Part shown: piece after piece, positions 1 to 10,910 of the stretch
How positions within the stretch are numbered: position 1 is the stretch's first letter
Layout: each line of letters opens with the position of its first letter
NCBI GenBank assembly: GCA_902559305.1
Contig: CACEHK010000003.1
Coordinates: 1-62,457 of the forward strand
Direction of reading: 5' to 3'
DNA: 62,457 nt
Source: an uncultured Pelagibacteraceae bacterium
GTDB taxonomy: Bacteria > Pseudomonadota > Alphaproteobacteria > Pelagibacterales > Pelagibacteraceae
The notes under the pieces: model-generated
The model's input: only the letters and a program-made list of their open reading frames with translations
Database searches by the model: none
Told to the model about the DNA's origin: nothing
Translations under genes and position numbers: made by a program

Positions 1-47
1 AATAAAAAAAATAAAAAAATTTTTTATATTTTTTCTACCTTAAGTTG

Positions 48-308
48 CTAAAGAGAATTAATTTTCTTTGTTACTCTAGAAATATTTCTTGATGCGTTTT
101 CTTTTTTAATAATTCCAGTTTTTGCAATCTTCATCAACTCTGAATTTAATTTTGGTAAAAATGCTAATGCTTCTTTTTTATTCTTTTTTTCTAGTATTAA
201 GTTCATTTTTTTAATGGCATTTCTGAACTTACTTTTTCTAGATTTATTAACTACTGTCTGCCTTGCTATTCTTCTAATTCTTTTAATTGCTGATTTAGTA
301 TTTGCCAT
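48..308 (-). CDS. rpsT: 30S ribosomal protein S20
   Basis: S20 is a primary-binding small-subunit protein that contacts 16S rRNA. The 86-residue product is the usual family size and begins with the typical MANTKSAIKR. It is Lys/Arg-rich throughout, as expected of an all-helical rRNA-binding protein, and ends TKKINSL. The ATG is fixed by this conserved N-terminus. A good sigma-70 promoter lies 9 bp upstream, which leaves almost no 5' leader. mutM lies upstream on the same strand with a 50 bp gap. In related alphaproteobacteria rpsT is followed by dnaA, which would lie beyond the left edge (inference). Confidence 0.97.
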   Translation of the reverse strand: MANTKSAIKRIRRIARQTVVNKSRKSKFRNAIKKMNLILEKKNKKEALAFLPKLNSELMKIAKTGIIKKENASRNISRVTKKINSL

Positions 309-317
309 ACGCGCGAT

Positions 318-346
318 TGTATAACTTGCTAATTAGATATGGTCAA
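318..346 (-). promoter_or_regulatory. Sigma-70 promoter of rpsT with GC-rich discriminator
   Basis: On the minus strand TTGACC (341-346) and TATACA (318-323) are separated by exactly 17 bp. Between the -10 and the ATG are only 9 bases, ATCGCGCGT, which is strikingly GC-rich for this genome. Transcription should start within a few bases of the rpsT start codon. GC-rich discriminators are typical of stringently controlled ribosomal promoters, so growth-rate control is a reasonable inference. Confidence 0.6.
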
Positions 347-358
347 TAAGATAATTTA

Positions 359-1222
359 TTATTTTTGGCATGATTTGCAAAAAAAAGTTGATCTATTTGA
401 TATGAAAATCTTAGATATTTTATTATTACAATTTTTTTTTAAACAATTTAAATTTTCTTTTCTATAAACTTTAAATTCATTTTGAAATAATCCCCTTTGA
501 CCTGTTGCATTTTTAAAATCCCTTATTGAAGAGCCACCAAATTTTATTGCTCTATTTAATACAAATTTTGAATATTTTATTAGTTTTTTCATTTCTTCAA
601 TATTAATTTTATTTACGCTTCGAAGAGGATTAATTTTACAGAGATATAATATTTCGCTGGCATAAATATTCCCAATTCCAGATACAAAATTTTGATCTAA
701 TAAAATATTTTTTATATTTTTTTTTTTGTTAATTATATTTTTTTTTATATATTTTAAATTAAAATTTTTAGAAATTGCATCTGGACCTTTTGTTTTAAAA
801 AAATTTTTAAGTTCTTCATTACTTTTTATTAATTTAAAAAAGCCAAACCTTCTTGGATCGTTATAGACTAACATAAAATTAGAAAATTTTATTTTAATGT
901 GGTTATGTTTTTCTGGAAGATGCTTTGAACGGTAAAAACTTAAATTTGAAAAACCTTCTTTGTTATAATAATTAACCAAATGTAGAGTTCCTGTCATACC
1001 AAGATGAATTATGCAAAATAAGTCATTATTTAATTTTAAAATTATATATTTTGAAAATCTAGATATTTCGACTATTTTTTTTCCTTCTAAAATGCTTTTA
1101 AAATTTTTTTGGACCTTAAACCTTAAATTTCTATTTGAAATAATAATTTTTTTAATTTTTTTATACTTAACACTATTTTTAAGTGATCGTTTTACTATTT
1201 CTACTTCTGGCAATTCTGGCAT
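359..1222 (-). CDS. mutM: Formamidopyrimidine-DNA glycosylase (Fpg/MutM)
   Basis: Base-excision repair glycosylase/AP lyase that removes 8-oxoguanine and ring-opened purines. The mature N-terminus PELPEVEIV supplies the catalytic Pro2 and Glu3. Further landmarks are MTGTLHL near residue 75, NDPRRFGFF near 120 and the helix-two-turn-helix segment VSGIGNIYASEIL near 181-193. The C-terminal zinc finger uses Cys260, Cys265, Cys282 and Cys285; the first pair is spaced by four residues rather than the usual two. At 287 residues it is slightly longer than the E. coli enzyme. It lies upstream of rpsT and divergent from ubiE across 37 bp. Confidence 0.95.
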   Translation of the reverse strand: MPELPEVEIVKRSLKNSVKYKKIKKIIISNRNLRFKVQKNFKSILEGKKIVEISRFSKYIILKLNNDLFCIIHLGMTGTLHLVNYYNKEGFSNLSFYRSKHLPEKHNHIKIKFSNFMLVYNDPRRFGFFKLIKSNEELKNFFKTKGPDAISKNFNLKYIKKNIINKKKNIKNILLDQNFVSGIGNIYASEILYLCKINPLRSVNKINIEEMKKLIKYSKFVLNRAIKFGGSSIRDFKNATGQRGLFQNEFKVYRKENLNCLKKNCNNKISKIFISNRSTFFCKSCQK

Positions 1223-1259
1223 TTAATATTATATTGTTATTTTAAATAAATATTAAACT

Positions 1260-1964
1260 ATGAATCAGGTTCTCCAACAAAAAAAAGGTTTGGTCAAAGA
1301 CGTTTTTGATAAAGTCTCAAAAAAGTATGACTTTATGAATGACGTTATGTCTTTAGGTATTCACAGAAGGTGGAAGAGAAACTTGATACAAATGATGAAT
1401 CCTTCAAGTAAAAAGAGTCTAGTAGATGTTGCGTGTGGAACAGGTGATATAGCTAAGCTATATATGGAGGCTACTAATAATAATTCATCAGTTTTGTGTA
1501 TAGATCCAAATATTAATATGGTCAAAGAATGTAAAGATAATTTAGTAAAATATAAAAATATTAAATTTAAAGTTTGTAATGCAGAAAAGTTGAATGTACC
1601 TGATGATAGTTTTGATTTTTATACTATAAGTTTTGGTCTTAGAAATACAAAAAATTTGAATAAAAGTTTAGAGGAAGCACACAGAGTCTTAAAAAAAGGA
1701 GGCAGATTTTTTTGCTTAGAATTTTCAAAAATTGAAAATAGTAATTTAGAATATATTTATAAAAAGTATTCAAAAATAATACCACAAATCGGTGAAATAA
1801 TAGTTGGAGAAAAAAAACCTTATGATTATTTGGTAAAAAGTATTGATAATTTTATTAACCAAGAAGAACTAATTGCGAAAATGAAAGATAATAATTTTGT
1901 TAAATGTAAATATAGGAACCTAACTGGAGGAATAGTAGCTATTCACTCAGGTTGGAAAGTATAA
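1260..1964 (+). CDS. ubiE: Demethylmenaquinone/ubiquinone C-methyltransferase UbiE
   Basis: SAM-dependent C-methyltransferase of ubiquinone biosynthesis. The 234-residue protein has the family start VKDVFDKVSKKYDFMNDVMSLG, SAM-binding motif I (VDVACGTGDIA, about residues 57-67) and later motifs SFGLRNT and EFSK. The C-terminus GGIVAIHSGWKV is characteristic. It opens a rightward cluster, and its TAA overlaps the ATG of ubiB (TAATG), which suggests coupled translation of the two ubiquinone genes. Confidence 0.95.
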   Translation: MNQVLQQKKGLVKDVFDKVSKKYDFMNDVMSLGIHRRWKRNLIQMMNPSSKKSLVDVACGTGDIAKLYMEATNNNSSVLCIDPNINMVKECKDNLVKYKNIKFKVCNAEKLNVPDDSFDFYTISFGLRNTKNLNKSLEEAHRVLKKGGRFFCLEFSKIENSNLEYIYKKYSKIIPQIGEIIVGEKKPYDYLVKSIDNFINQEELIAKMKDNNFVKCKYRNLTGGIVAIHSGWKV

Positions 1965-3532
1965 TGATTAAAAAAATAATTGTTTTAATTAAGATAGCTC
2001 GTAAGCTAGCTTTATCAGATGCCTTAAAGGTTATTTCAAAATTTCACAGACCTCCTCTAATTATAAAAATTTTTTTAAATATATTGTCAATTTCTTTTTC
2101 TAGAAATAACTTAAAAAAATATGACATAAGTGATGAAGAAAAATTGTGTAATTCTATGCAAGAAATGGGAACAACATTTATTAAATTAGGTCAATTTTTA
2201 GCTACTAGACCAGATATAATTGGTGAAAGCTTATCTGCTCAACTTGAAAAACTTCAGGATGATTTGCCTCCATTTTCAAACCATGAAGCTAAAGAAATAA
2301 TTAAAAGAAATTTAGGAAATAAAATATTTGACTCTATAACTAATTTTGAAGAACCTATTGCTGCTGCATCCATAGCGCAAGTACATAAAGCTCAATTAAA
2401 TGAAAGTGGTGTAATAAAAGATGTTGCTATTAAAATTTTAAGACCAAATATAAAAAAAAAATTTAATGAAGAAATTGATGCTTTGATGTTATTGGCCTAT
2501 TTTGTTGAAAGTCTAGCCTCTAAAACAAAAAGACTGAAACTTGTAGAGGTAGTTTTTTTATTAAAAGAAATTACTAATCATGAAATGGATTTAAGATTTG
2601 AAGCTGCTGCTGCAAATGAATTTCGAGAAAATACTAAAAATGATGCTGGTTTTGTTGTACCTAAAATTTATTGGAATTTCACAAGTGAAGAAATTCTAAC
2701 TTTAGATTGGGTTGAAGGTGTTTCTATAAGAGAAAAGGAAATTTTGGATTCAAAAAAAATTGATACAAAAAATATTTCTACTGATATAATTCAACATTTC
2801 TTAAGACATGCTGTAAGAGATGGTTTTTTTCATGCAGATATGCATCAGGGCAATTTATTCATAAACGATAACGGTGAAATTATACCCATTGATTTTGGTA
2901 TTATGGGAAGAATGGATAAACTTAATAGGCGTTACTTGGCAGAGATACTTTATGGGTTTGTTCAAAGAGATTACAAAAAAGTTGCTGAGGTTCATATTTT
3001 AGCAGGACTGGTTCCACAAAATGTTAATGTGGATGAGCTGGCTCAAGCATTAAGATCTATAGGTGAACCTATTTTTGGACAATCTGTTAAAGATATTTCT
3101 GGTGGTAAATTACTAAAACAATTATTTGATGTTACTGAAAAATTTAATATGCAAACTCAACCACAATTATTACTTTTACAAAAAACAATGGTTGTAGTTG
3201 AGGGAGTAGCTAGAAAATTAAATCCTAATACCAATATTTGGGAAACATCAAAGCCAGTCCTGGAAAAATGGCTTAAAGAAACAAAAGATCCAATAAATAA
3301 TTTTACTGAAACACTAAAAGATTCTGCTGAAATTCTTAAAAAACTACCTGAACTACCTAAGATAATGGATAAAGCCAACCAAGCATTAACTTTTATGGCT
3401 AGTGGAAAAATACCTAGTGAGTCTAATTCTTTTTCAGCATTAAATGAAAAGAAAATGGAAATGAAGTCGTTTAGAAACCAAAGTATTATTGGATTATTAT
3501 TGCTTGTATTTCTTGGAATCATAGTATTTTAA
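1964..3532 (+). CDS. ubiB: Ubiquinone biosynthesis kinase-like ATPase UbiB
   Basis: UbiB belongs to the ABC1/ADCK atypical kinase family and supports ubiquinone synthesis at the inner membrane. Visible motifs are the Ala-rich loop AAASIAQVHKA, EIDALMLLAYF, the catalytic-loop equivalent FHADMHQGNLF and the DFG motif in IPIDFGIMGR. The last 17 residues form a hydrophobic segment that fits the membrane anchor. I chose the ATG at 1964 (522 aa), which overlaps the ubiE stop. An upstream in-frame TTG at 1952 lies inside ubiE and only adds four residues. Confidence 0.95.
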   Translation: MIKKIIVLIKIARKLALSDALKVISKFHRPPLIIKIFLNILSISFSRNNLKKYDISDEEKLCNSMQEMGTTFIKLGQFLATRPDIIGESLSAQLEKLQDDLPPFSNHEAKEIIKRNLGNKIFDSITNFEEPIAAASIAQVHKAQLNESGVIKDVAIKILRPNIKKKFNEEIDALMLLAYFVESLASKTKRLKLVEVVFLLKEITNHEMDLRFEAAAANEFRENTKNDAGFVVPKIYWNFTSEEILTLDWVEGVSIREKEILDSKKIDTKNISTDIIQHFLRHAVRDGFFHADMHQGNLFINDNGEIIPIDFGIMGRMDKLNRRYLAEILYGFVQRDYKKVAEVHILAGLVPQNVNVDELAQALRSIGEPIFGQSVKDISGGKLLKQLFDVTEKFNMQTQPQLLLLQKTMVVVEGVARKLNPNTNIWETSKPVLEKWLKETKDPINNFTETLKDSAEILKKLPELPKIMDKANQALTFMASGKIPSESNSFSALNEKKMEMKSFRNQSIIGLLLLVFLGIIVF

Positions 3533-3539
3533 TTTGCGA

Positions 3540-4739
3540 ATGAAAAATTTAAATGGAAAAAAAATCCTTTTAATTATATGTGGTGGAATAGCCGCTTACA
3601 AAAGCTTAGAAATTATAAGGCTTTTAAAAAAGAATGGGTCAGTAGTAAAAACAATTCTTACAAAGAATGCCAAAAACTTTGTAACTCCTTTATCGGTGGC
3701 TTCTCTGTCACAAGAAAAAGTATATACTGATTTATTTAATTCAGACAGTGAAGCAGAAATGGATCATATATCACTATCAAGGTGGGCAGATTTAATATTG
3801 GTTGCTCCTGCCACAGCAAATACGATTTCAAAAATTAGTTATGGATTATCAGATGATTTGGCATCTACAGTTATTTTTGCATCGGATAAAAAGGTTTTTA
3901 TTGCGCCCGCTATGAATGTGAGAATGTGGGAGCATCAATTAAACAAAAATAATTTAAAAAAATTATACGAAACAGATTATGAAATAATTGGTCCTGATAG
4001 TGGTGAAATGGCTTGTGGAGAGTATGGAATGGGAAAAATGTCAGAACCGAATACAATTATAGATTATTTAAACAACTATTTTAAAAAGTTAGAAAGTAAC
4101 AATCAACTTAAAGCACTTGTAACAGCAGGTCCTACTCACGAAAATATTGACGCTGTTAGATTTATTACAAATAAATCTAGTGGCAAACAAGGTTATGAAA
4201 TTGCAAGATCTTTAAAGGATAACGGATTTAATACTACTCTAATATCGGGCCCAACAAATTTAGAATCAATCAAAGGTGTAAATATTATAAGAGTTAAATC
4301 AGCAGATGAAATGTTAGAAGCAACACTAAATAATCTGCCGGCAGACGTTGCTGTTTTTTCTGCAGCAGTAGCAGATTTTAAAGTTAAAAATATTAAAAAA
4401 GAAAAAATAAAAAAAAATAAAATTTCAGAACTTTATTTAGAAAAAAATACTGATATTTTGAAGCACATTTCTAACCACAACTCTTTAAGACCAAAATTAG
4501 TTATTGGATTTGCAGCTGAAACAAGTTGTTTAAAAAATAATTCTAAAAAAAAATTATCTGAAAAAAATTGTGACTGGATAATTGGTAATGATATATCTCA
4601 AAAGGATATTGGTTTTAACTCAGATTATAATAAAGTTTCTATATTTTATAAAAATAATTTTGAAGAAGAAATCCCTAAAATGAAAAAATCAAAGCTTGCT
4701 AATGAGATTGTAAATAGAATAGTTTCTCGACTAAATTAA
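3540..4739 (+). CDS. coaBC: Bifunctional phosphopantothenoylcysteine decarboxylase/synthase
   Basis: Two consecutive steps of coenzyme A synthesis: CTP-dependent joining of cysteine to 4'-phosphopantothenate (CoaB) and FMN-dependent decarboxylation (CoaC). The N-terminal CoaC half has GGIAAYKSLEIIR, DHISLSRWADLILVAPATAN with the catalytic His, APAMNVRMW and the substrate flap CGEYGMGKMSEP. The CoaB half begins near residue 190 with LVTAGPTHENIDAVRFITN and SSGKQG. ATG 3540 (399 aa) is preferred over the TTG six bases upstream. The stop overlaps the dut start (TAATG). Confidence 0.95.
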   Translation: MKNLNGKKILLIICGGIAAYKSLEIIRLLKKNGSVVKTILTKNAKNFVTPLSVASLSQEKVYTDLFNSDSEAEMDHISLSRWADLILVAPATANTISKISYGLSDDLASTVIFASDKKVFIAPAMNVRMWEHQLNKNNLKKLYETDYEIIGPDSGEMACGEYGMGKMSEPNTIIDYLNNYFKKLESNNQLKALVTAGPTHENIDAVRFITNKSSGKQGYEIARSLKDNGFNTTLISGPTNLESIKGVNIIRVKSADEMLEATLNNLPADVAVFSAAVADFKVKNIKKEKIKKNKISELYLEKNTDILKHISNHNSLRPKLVIGFAAETSCLKNNSKKKLSEKNCDWIIGNDISQKDIGFNSDYNKVSIFYKNNFEEEIPKMKKSKLANEIVNRIVSRLN

Positions 4740-5176
4740 TGGTTAAAATTTTAGTAAAAAGAACTAACTCCAAAGTTAAACTGCCCGAATATAAAACTAA
4801 TGGTTCTTCAGGTATGGATTTAATGGCTTTTATAGATAGTCCAATTAAAATTTTACCAAACACCCTTGAAATTATTCCAACAGGCTTACATGTTGCAATA
4901 CCTGGAGACTTAGAAATTCAAATAAGACCTAGATCGGGACTTGCGGCCAAATCTAGTATAGGTGTTTTGAATTCGCCAGGAACTATTGATAGTGATTATA
5001 GAGGTGAATTAAAAATAATATTATTCAATCATGGAAGTAAAGATTTTGTTATAAATAACAATGATAGAGTTGCCCAAATGGTTCTAACACCAATAATAAA
5101 AATGGAACTTGAAGAAGTGGATCAGTTACCAAAAACTATAAGAGGTTCAGGTGGATTTGGATCAACTGGTAAATGA
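4739..5176 (+). CDS. dut: dUTP diphosphatase
   Basis: Hydrolyses dUTP to dUMP, which prevents uracil incorporation and feeds dTMP synthesis. At 145 residues it is a standard trimeric dUTPase. Motifs seen: GMDLMAF (motif 1), PRSGLAAKSSIGV (motif 2), PGTIDSDYRGE (motif 3 with the catalytic Asp), RVAQMVL (motif 4) and the C-terminal arm RGSGGFGSTG (motif 5). The start overlaps the coaBC stop, and its own TGA overlaps the next gene's ATG (ATGA). The coaBC-dut pairing is common across bacteria. Confidence 0.97.
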   Translation: MVKILVKRTNSKVKLPEYKTNGSSGMDLMAFIDSPIKILPNTLEIIPTGLHVAIPGDLEIQIRPRSGLAAKSSIGVLNSPGTIDSDYRGELKIILFNHGSKDFVINNNDRVAQMVLTPIIKMELEEVDQLPKTIRGSGGFGSTGK

Positions 5177-5931
5177 AAAATACTCTTAATAAAAAATTAA
5201 TAGAAAGATACTCTAGACAAATAGTTTTGAAAAATGTTGGTCCAATAGGACAAAAAAAAATAATTAAATCAAAAGTTTTGGTTGTGGGAGCTGGAGGTTT
5301 AGGCTGTCCTGCAATTGATTACTTAAGTAGGGCAGGTGTTGGAAACATTGGAGTTGTTGACCACGATAAAGTAAATATTTCTAATATTCATAGGCAGTCC
5401 CTATACAACTCTAGAGATATAGGAAAGTTAAAAGTTAGTGTTTTAAAAAAAAAAATTAAATTAATTAATCCACAAGTAAAAATAAGAACTTTTAAAGAAA
5501 AAATCGATAAAAAAAACGTTAAAAAAATACTTAAAGGTTATGATTTCATTGTAGATGGATCTGACAATTTTAAAACTAAGTTTTTACTAAATAAATACTC
5601 CATTAAATTTAAGAAAATTCTTATTGTGGGAGCAATAAGCAAAATGGATGGACATATATTTACTTTTGATTTTAAAAATAAAAACAACCCATGTCTAAAG
5701 TGCTTTTATCAATCTGAGCCTTCTGATGAAATATTGAATTGTGAACGTGAAGGTATATTGGGTCCTATAGCAGGTATAGTCGGGAATATACAGGCAATAG
5801 AAATTTTAAAAAAAATTTTGAATTTAAGTAAAGAATCAAATAAAAAAATCTTAATTTTAGATTTGCTCAATTTAAATTTTAGAAAAGCAGAGTTTAATAA
5901 AAAGAAAAATTGTATATGCAAAAATTTTTAA
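5173..5931 (+). CDS. MoeB/ThiF-family E1-like adenylyltransferase
   Basis: Members adenylate the C-terminal glycine of a ubiquitin-like sulfur carrier (MoaD or ThiS). The 252-residue protein has the opening motif ERYSRQIVLKNVGPIGQ, a Rossmann loop VLVVGAGGLGCPAIDYL (about 35-51), HRQSLY, VDGSDNFKTKFLLN, and the Cys-containing stretch NCEREGILGPIAGIVG. A CxxC (PCLKCF) is present, but the expected second zinc pair is reduced to CIC near the C-terminus, so zinc binding may be altered. It starts as ATGA on the dut stop. Whether it serves molybdopterin or thiamine synthesis cannot be settled from the sequence. Confidence 0.85.
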   Translation: MKNTLNKKLIERYSRQIVLKNVGPIGQKKIIKSKVLVVGAGGLGCPAIDYLSRAGVGNIGVVDHDKVNISNIHRQSLYNSRDIGKLKVSVLKKKIKLINPQVKIRTFKEKIDKKNVKKILKGYDFIVDGSDNFKTKFLLNKYSIKFKKILIVGAISKMDGHIFTFDFKNKNNPCLKCFYQSEPSDEILNCEREGILGPIAGIVGNIQAIEILKKILNLSKESNKKILILDLLNLNFRKAEFNKKKNCICKNF

Positions 5932-6359
5932 TAATACTGGTTTTTTTATTAATAAATTCTTCTAACGTTATATCTAAAGAAAATAATTATTTTCTTTCTT
6001 TAAAAAAAAATAAAGTATATGTCAGGTATGGTCCAGGAAAAAATTATCCTATCAAATATATTTATAAGAAAAAATTTTTACCAATTAAAGTAATTGATAA
6101 AAAAGATAATTTTAGAAGAATAATAGATCATAAAAAAAATAGTGGCTGGATTCATCAAATTATGCTCAGAAAACTAAATTCATTGATTATTCTTGAAGAA
6201 AAAATTGTTTTTAAAAAAAATAGTAAATTTTCTAAGCCTTTGGTAAAATTAGAAAAAGGTAGATTGGTAATAATAAAAAAATGTAACCCAAATTGGTGCA
6301 GGATTCAAACTGGAGATTACATTGGATGGATTGATACAAAAAATGTTTGGGGTATTTAA
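5916..6359 (+). CDS. Exported bacterial SH3-domain protein
   Basis: A 147-residue exported protein. From ATG 5916 the N-terminus MQKFLIILVFLLINSSNVISK reads as a signal peptide. A TTG at 5910 would add only two residues. Two bacterial SH3-like repeats follow: one around VYVRYGPGKNYPIKY...GWIHQ and a second around KPLVKLEKG...WCRIQTGDYIGWI. Such domains usually bind peptidoglycan or cell-wall peptides, so a periplasmic wall-associated role is inferred, with no specific function known. The gene overlaps the end of the MoeB-like gene and converges on katG with only 5 bp between stops. Confidence 0.75.
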   Translation: MQKFLIILVFLLINSSNVISKENNYFLSLKKNKVYVRYGPGKNYPIKYIYKKKFLPIKVIDKKDNFRRIIDHKKNSGWIHQIMLRKLNSLIILEEKIVFKKNSKFSKPLVKLEKGRLVIIKKCNPNWCRIQTGDYIGWIDTKNVWGI

Positions 6360-6364
6360 TTGAA

Positions 6365-8637
<2,273 letters not shown>

Positions 8638-8697
8638 TACAGCAGAATTGTCTCAATACAATTTCAGTTTAATTTAATAATTTAGTAATATTTGAGA

Positions 8698-9114
8698 TTA
8701 ATTATTATTTTCAATCTTAACCAGGACTTCTATTGACTTAATTTTTTTTCCTGGAATTTTTTTTATTATACTCACTTTTTTTACATCTTTATCGTCAAGA
8801 TCTATTAATTCGTTGGTAGTCACATCAAGAAAGTGGTGATGGTCAGAGGTATTTGTATCAAAATATGTTTTGTCGCTATTTATTGCTATTTCTTTTAAAT
8901 ATCCCTTTTTCTTAAAAGAATGAATAGTATTATAGACAGTAGCTAAGGAAATTTTTTCTTTAAATTTATGTTTTAAAATTTTTGAAAGATCACCTACTGT
9001 AAAGTGAAAAGTTTCTTTTCTTTGAAACAATAATTTACAAATTTTCAATCTTTGTTTTGTAGGTCTTAACCCTGACGACCTTAATTTTTCTATAAATATG
9101 CTATTATTATCCAT
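8698..9114 (-). CDS. irr: Fur-family regulator, Irr/PerR-like
   Basis: A 138-residue Fur-superfamily repressor. The N-terminal winged helix contains LRPTKQRLKICKLLF and ISLATVYNTIHSFKKKGYL (recognition helix). The dimerisation domain has the DHHHFLD histidine cluster of Irr, the heme- and iron-responsive alphaproteobacterial branch. The cysteine pairs of structural-zinc Fur/PerR proteins are missing; the only Cys is in the winged helix. It lies between katG (same strand, downstream) and fabA (divergent, 78 bp). The irr-fabA-fabB-fabI order is typical of alphaproteobacteria and supports Irr. Peroxide control of katG is inferred from the operator; PerR-like function is the alternative. Confidence 0.75.
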   Translation of the reverse strand: MDNNSIFIEKLRSSGLRPTKQRLKICKLLFQRKETFHFTVGDLSKILKHKFKEKISLATVYNTIHSFKKKGYLKEIAINSDKTYFDTNTSDHHHFLDVTTNELIDLDDKDVKKVSIIKKIPGKKIKSIEVLVKIENNN

Positions 9115-9192
9115 TTTTTGCCAAATTTATAACAAACCTAAATAATTTGTATATTGTATTATTAATAAATAAAGTATTAAAGATCTATATTT

Positions 9193-9696
9193 ATGGAAAA
9201 AAAATCATCTTATAGCTACAAAGAACTAATCAACTGTGGAAATGGTGAGCTTTTTGGCCCTGGAAATGCTAAATTACCCTTACCTCCAATGCTGATGTTT
9301 GACAGAATAACTGAAATTAGTGAAAATAGTGGTATATTTAAAAAAGGCTCAATAAAAGCTGAGCTAGATATTAAAGATGGATTGTGGTTTTTTGATTGTC
9401 ATTTTAAAGAAGATCCGGTGATGCCAGGATGTCTAGGATTAGATGCAATGTGGCAATTAGTTGGTTTTTATTTAGGATGGTTAGGCAATCCAGGAAGAGG
9501 TAGGGCTTTAGGGGTTAATACTGTAAAATTTACAGGAGAAGTATTAAAAAATATTAAGTTAGCTTCTTATGAAATTGAAATGAAAAAGATATTAATTAAA
9601 GAAGGAACAACAGTTGGATTAGCAAATGGTAATTTATTAGCAGATGGTAAAAAAATTTATAGTGCTGAAAATTTAAAAGTAGGATTGTTCAAATAA
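9193..9696 (+). CDS. fabA: 3-hydroxydecanoyl-ACP dehydratase/isomerase FabA
   Basis: Introduces the double bond in anaerobic-type unsaturated fatty-acid synthesis by dehydrating 3-hydroxydecanoyl-ACP and isomerising trans-2 to cis-3-decenoyl-ACP. The 167-residue hotdog-fold protein shows [20 protein letters not shown], which carries the catalytic His and Asp, and [20 protein letters not shown]. It is first in fabA-fabB-fabI; its TAA overlaps the fabB ATG (TAATG). Confidence 0.97.
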   Translation: MEKKSSYSYKELINCGNGELFGPGNAKLPLPPMLMFDRITEISENSGIFKKGSIKAELDIKDGLWFFDCHFKEDPVMPGCLGLDAMWQLVGFYLGWLGNPGRGRALGVNTVKFTGEVLKNIKLASYEIEMKKILIKEGTTVGLANGNLLADGKKIYSAENLKVGLFK

Positions 9697-10907
9697 TGAA
9701 AAGGGTAGTAGTAACCGGCATTGGAGTTGTATCTTGTTTAGGAAATAATCAAGAAGAAGTTTATCAATCTTTGCTAAATTCAAAATCTGGAATAACATTT
9801 TCAGAAGAGTACAAAGAATATAACTTAAAAAGTAATATTCATGGCAAACCAAATATTAAGCTTGAAGAGCATGTTGATAGAAAGTTTATAAGATTTATGG
9901 GTCCTGGCTCAGCATATAACTATATTTCAATGGCTGAAGCAGTTAAAGATTCTGGGCTAGAAGAAAAAGATGTAAGCAATGTTTTAACAGGAATGATTAT
10001 GGGATCTGGAGGACCATCAATACAAAATGTTATTTTAGCAGCAGACAAAACAAGAGAAAAAAACCCAAAAAAAATGGGACCATTTGTAGTGCCAAGAACT
10101 ATGTCAAGTACTGCTTCTGCTACATTGGCGGTACCATTTAAGATTAAGGGAGTTAATTATACAATTAGTTCTGCATGTGCAACTAGTGGACATTGTATTG
10201 GAAATGCAATGGAATTAATTCAACTTGGAAAACAAAATATTGTCTTTGCTGGGGGAAGTGACGAAGTTCACTATGCGATGACCGCAATGTTTGATGCAAT
10301 GACCGCTCTTTCTTCAAAATATAATGACACTCCAGAAAAAGCATCTAGACCATATGATAAAACAAGAGATGGATTTGTAATTTCAGGAGGTGGTGGAGTT
10401 TTGGTATTAGAAGAATATGAACATGCAAAAGCAAGGGGTGCAAAAATTTATGCAGAATTAACTGGTTATGGAGCAACTTCTGATGGATATGATATGGTAG
10501 CTCCATCTGGGGAAGGAGCAGCAAGATGTATGCAAATGGCTTTAAATACAAGTAAAAATAAAATTGATTATATAAATACTCATGGAACTTCTACTCCGGT
10601 CGGAGACATTACAGAATTAAAAGCTGTAGGTGAAGTCTTTAAAGATAAAGTTCCAAAAATAAGTTCCACAAAGTCACTTTCGGGTCATTCATTAGGAGCA
10701 ACTTCTGTTCATGAAGCAGTTTACAGTTTAATTATGATGAAAAATAACTTTATTTCAGCTTCTATTAATATAACTGATATGGATGAGGAAGCTAAGAATT
10801 ATCCTATAGTAACTCAAGTCGAAAAAAATATTCAACTTAACGCAATAATGTCTAACAGTTTTGGTTTTGGTGGAACTAATGCAACTTTAGTTTTTGAGAA
10901 AGTATAA
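9696..10907 (+). CDS. fabB: 3-oxoacyl-ACP synthase I FabB
   Basis: Condensing enzyme that elongates cis-3-decenoyl-ACP, partner of FabA. The 403-residue thiolase-fold protein has the nucleophile motif [14 protein letters not shown], the catalytic His motifs [11 protein letters not shown] and [12 protein letters not shown], and the C-terminal [15 protein letters not shown]. Co-occurrence with fabA makes FabB rather than FabF the likely assignment. The start overlaps fabA by one base. Confidence 0.95.
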   Translation: MKRVVVTGIGVVSCLGNNQEEVYQSLLNSKSGITFSEEYKEYNLKSNIHGKPNIKLEEHVDRKFIRFMGPGSAYNYISMAEAVKDSGLEEKDVSNVLTGMIMGSGGPSIQNVILAADKTREKNPKKMGPFVVPRTMSSTASATLAVPFKIKGVNYTISSACATSGHCIGNAMELIQLGKQNIVFAGGSDEVHYAMTAMFDAMTALSSKYNDTPEKASRPYDKTRDGFVISGGGGVLVLEEYEHAKARGAKIYAELTGYGATSDGYDMVAPSGEGAARCMQMALNTSKNKIDYINTHGTSTPVGDITELKAVGEVFKDKVPKISSTKSLSGHSLGATSVHEAVYSLIMMKNNFISASINITDMDEEAKNYPIVTQVEKNIQLNAIMSNSFGFGGTNATLVFEKV

Positions 10908-10910
10908 TCA

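Noticed and set aside
1-47. A/T runs downstream of rpsT as an intrinsic terminator
   Set aside because: There are T-runs but no convincing GC-containing stem; such runs occur by chance throughout this A+T-rich DNA.
1952-1963. Upstream TTG start for ubiB, and similar TTG extensions for coaBC (3534), the SH3 protein (5910), dapB (39574) and the ThiE-like gene (43807)
   Set aside because: In each case a downstream ATG sits at a tight junction with the preceding gene or at the conserved N-terminus, and the extension adds no family-like sequence.
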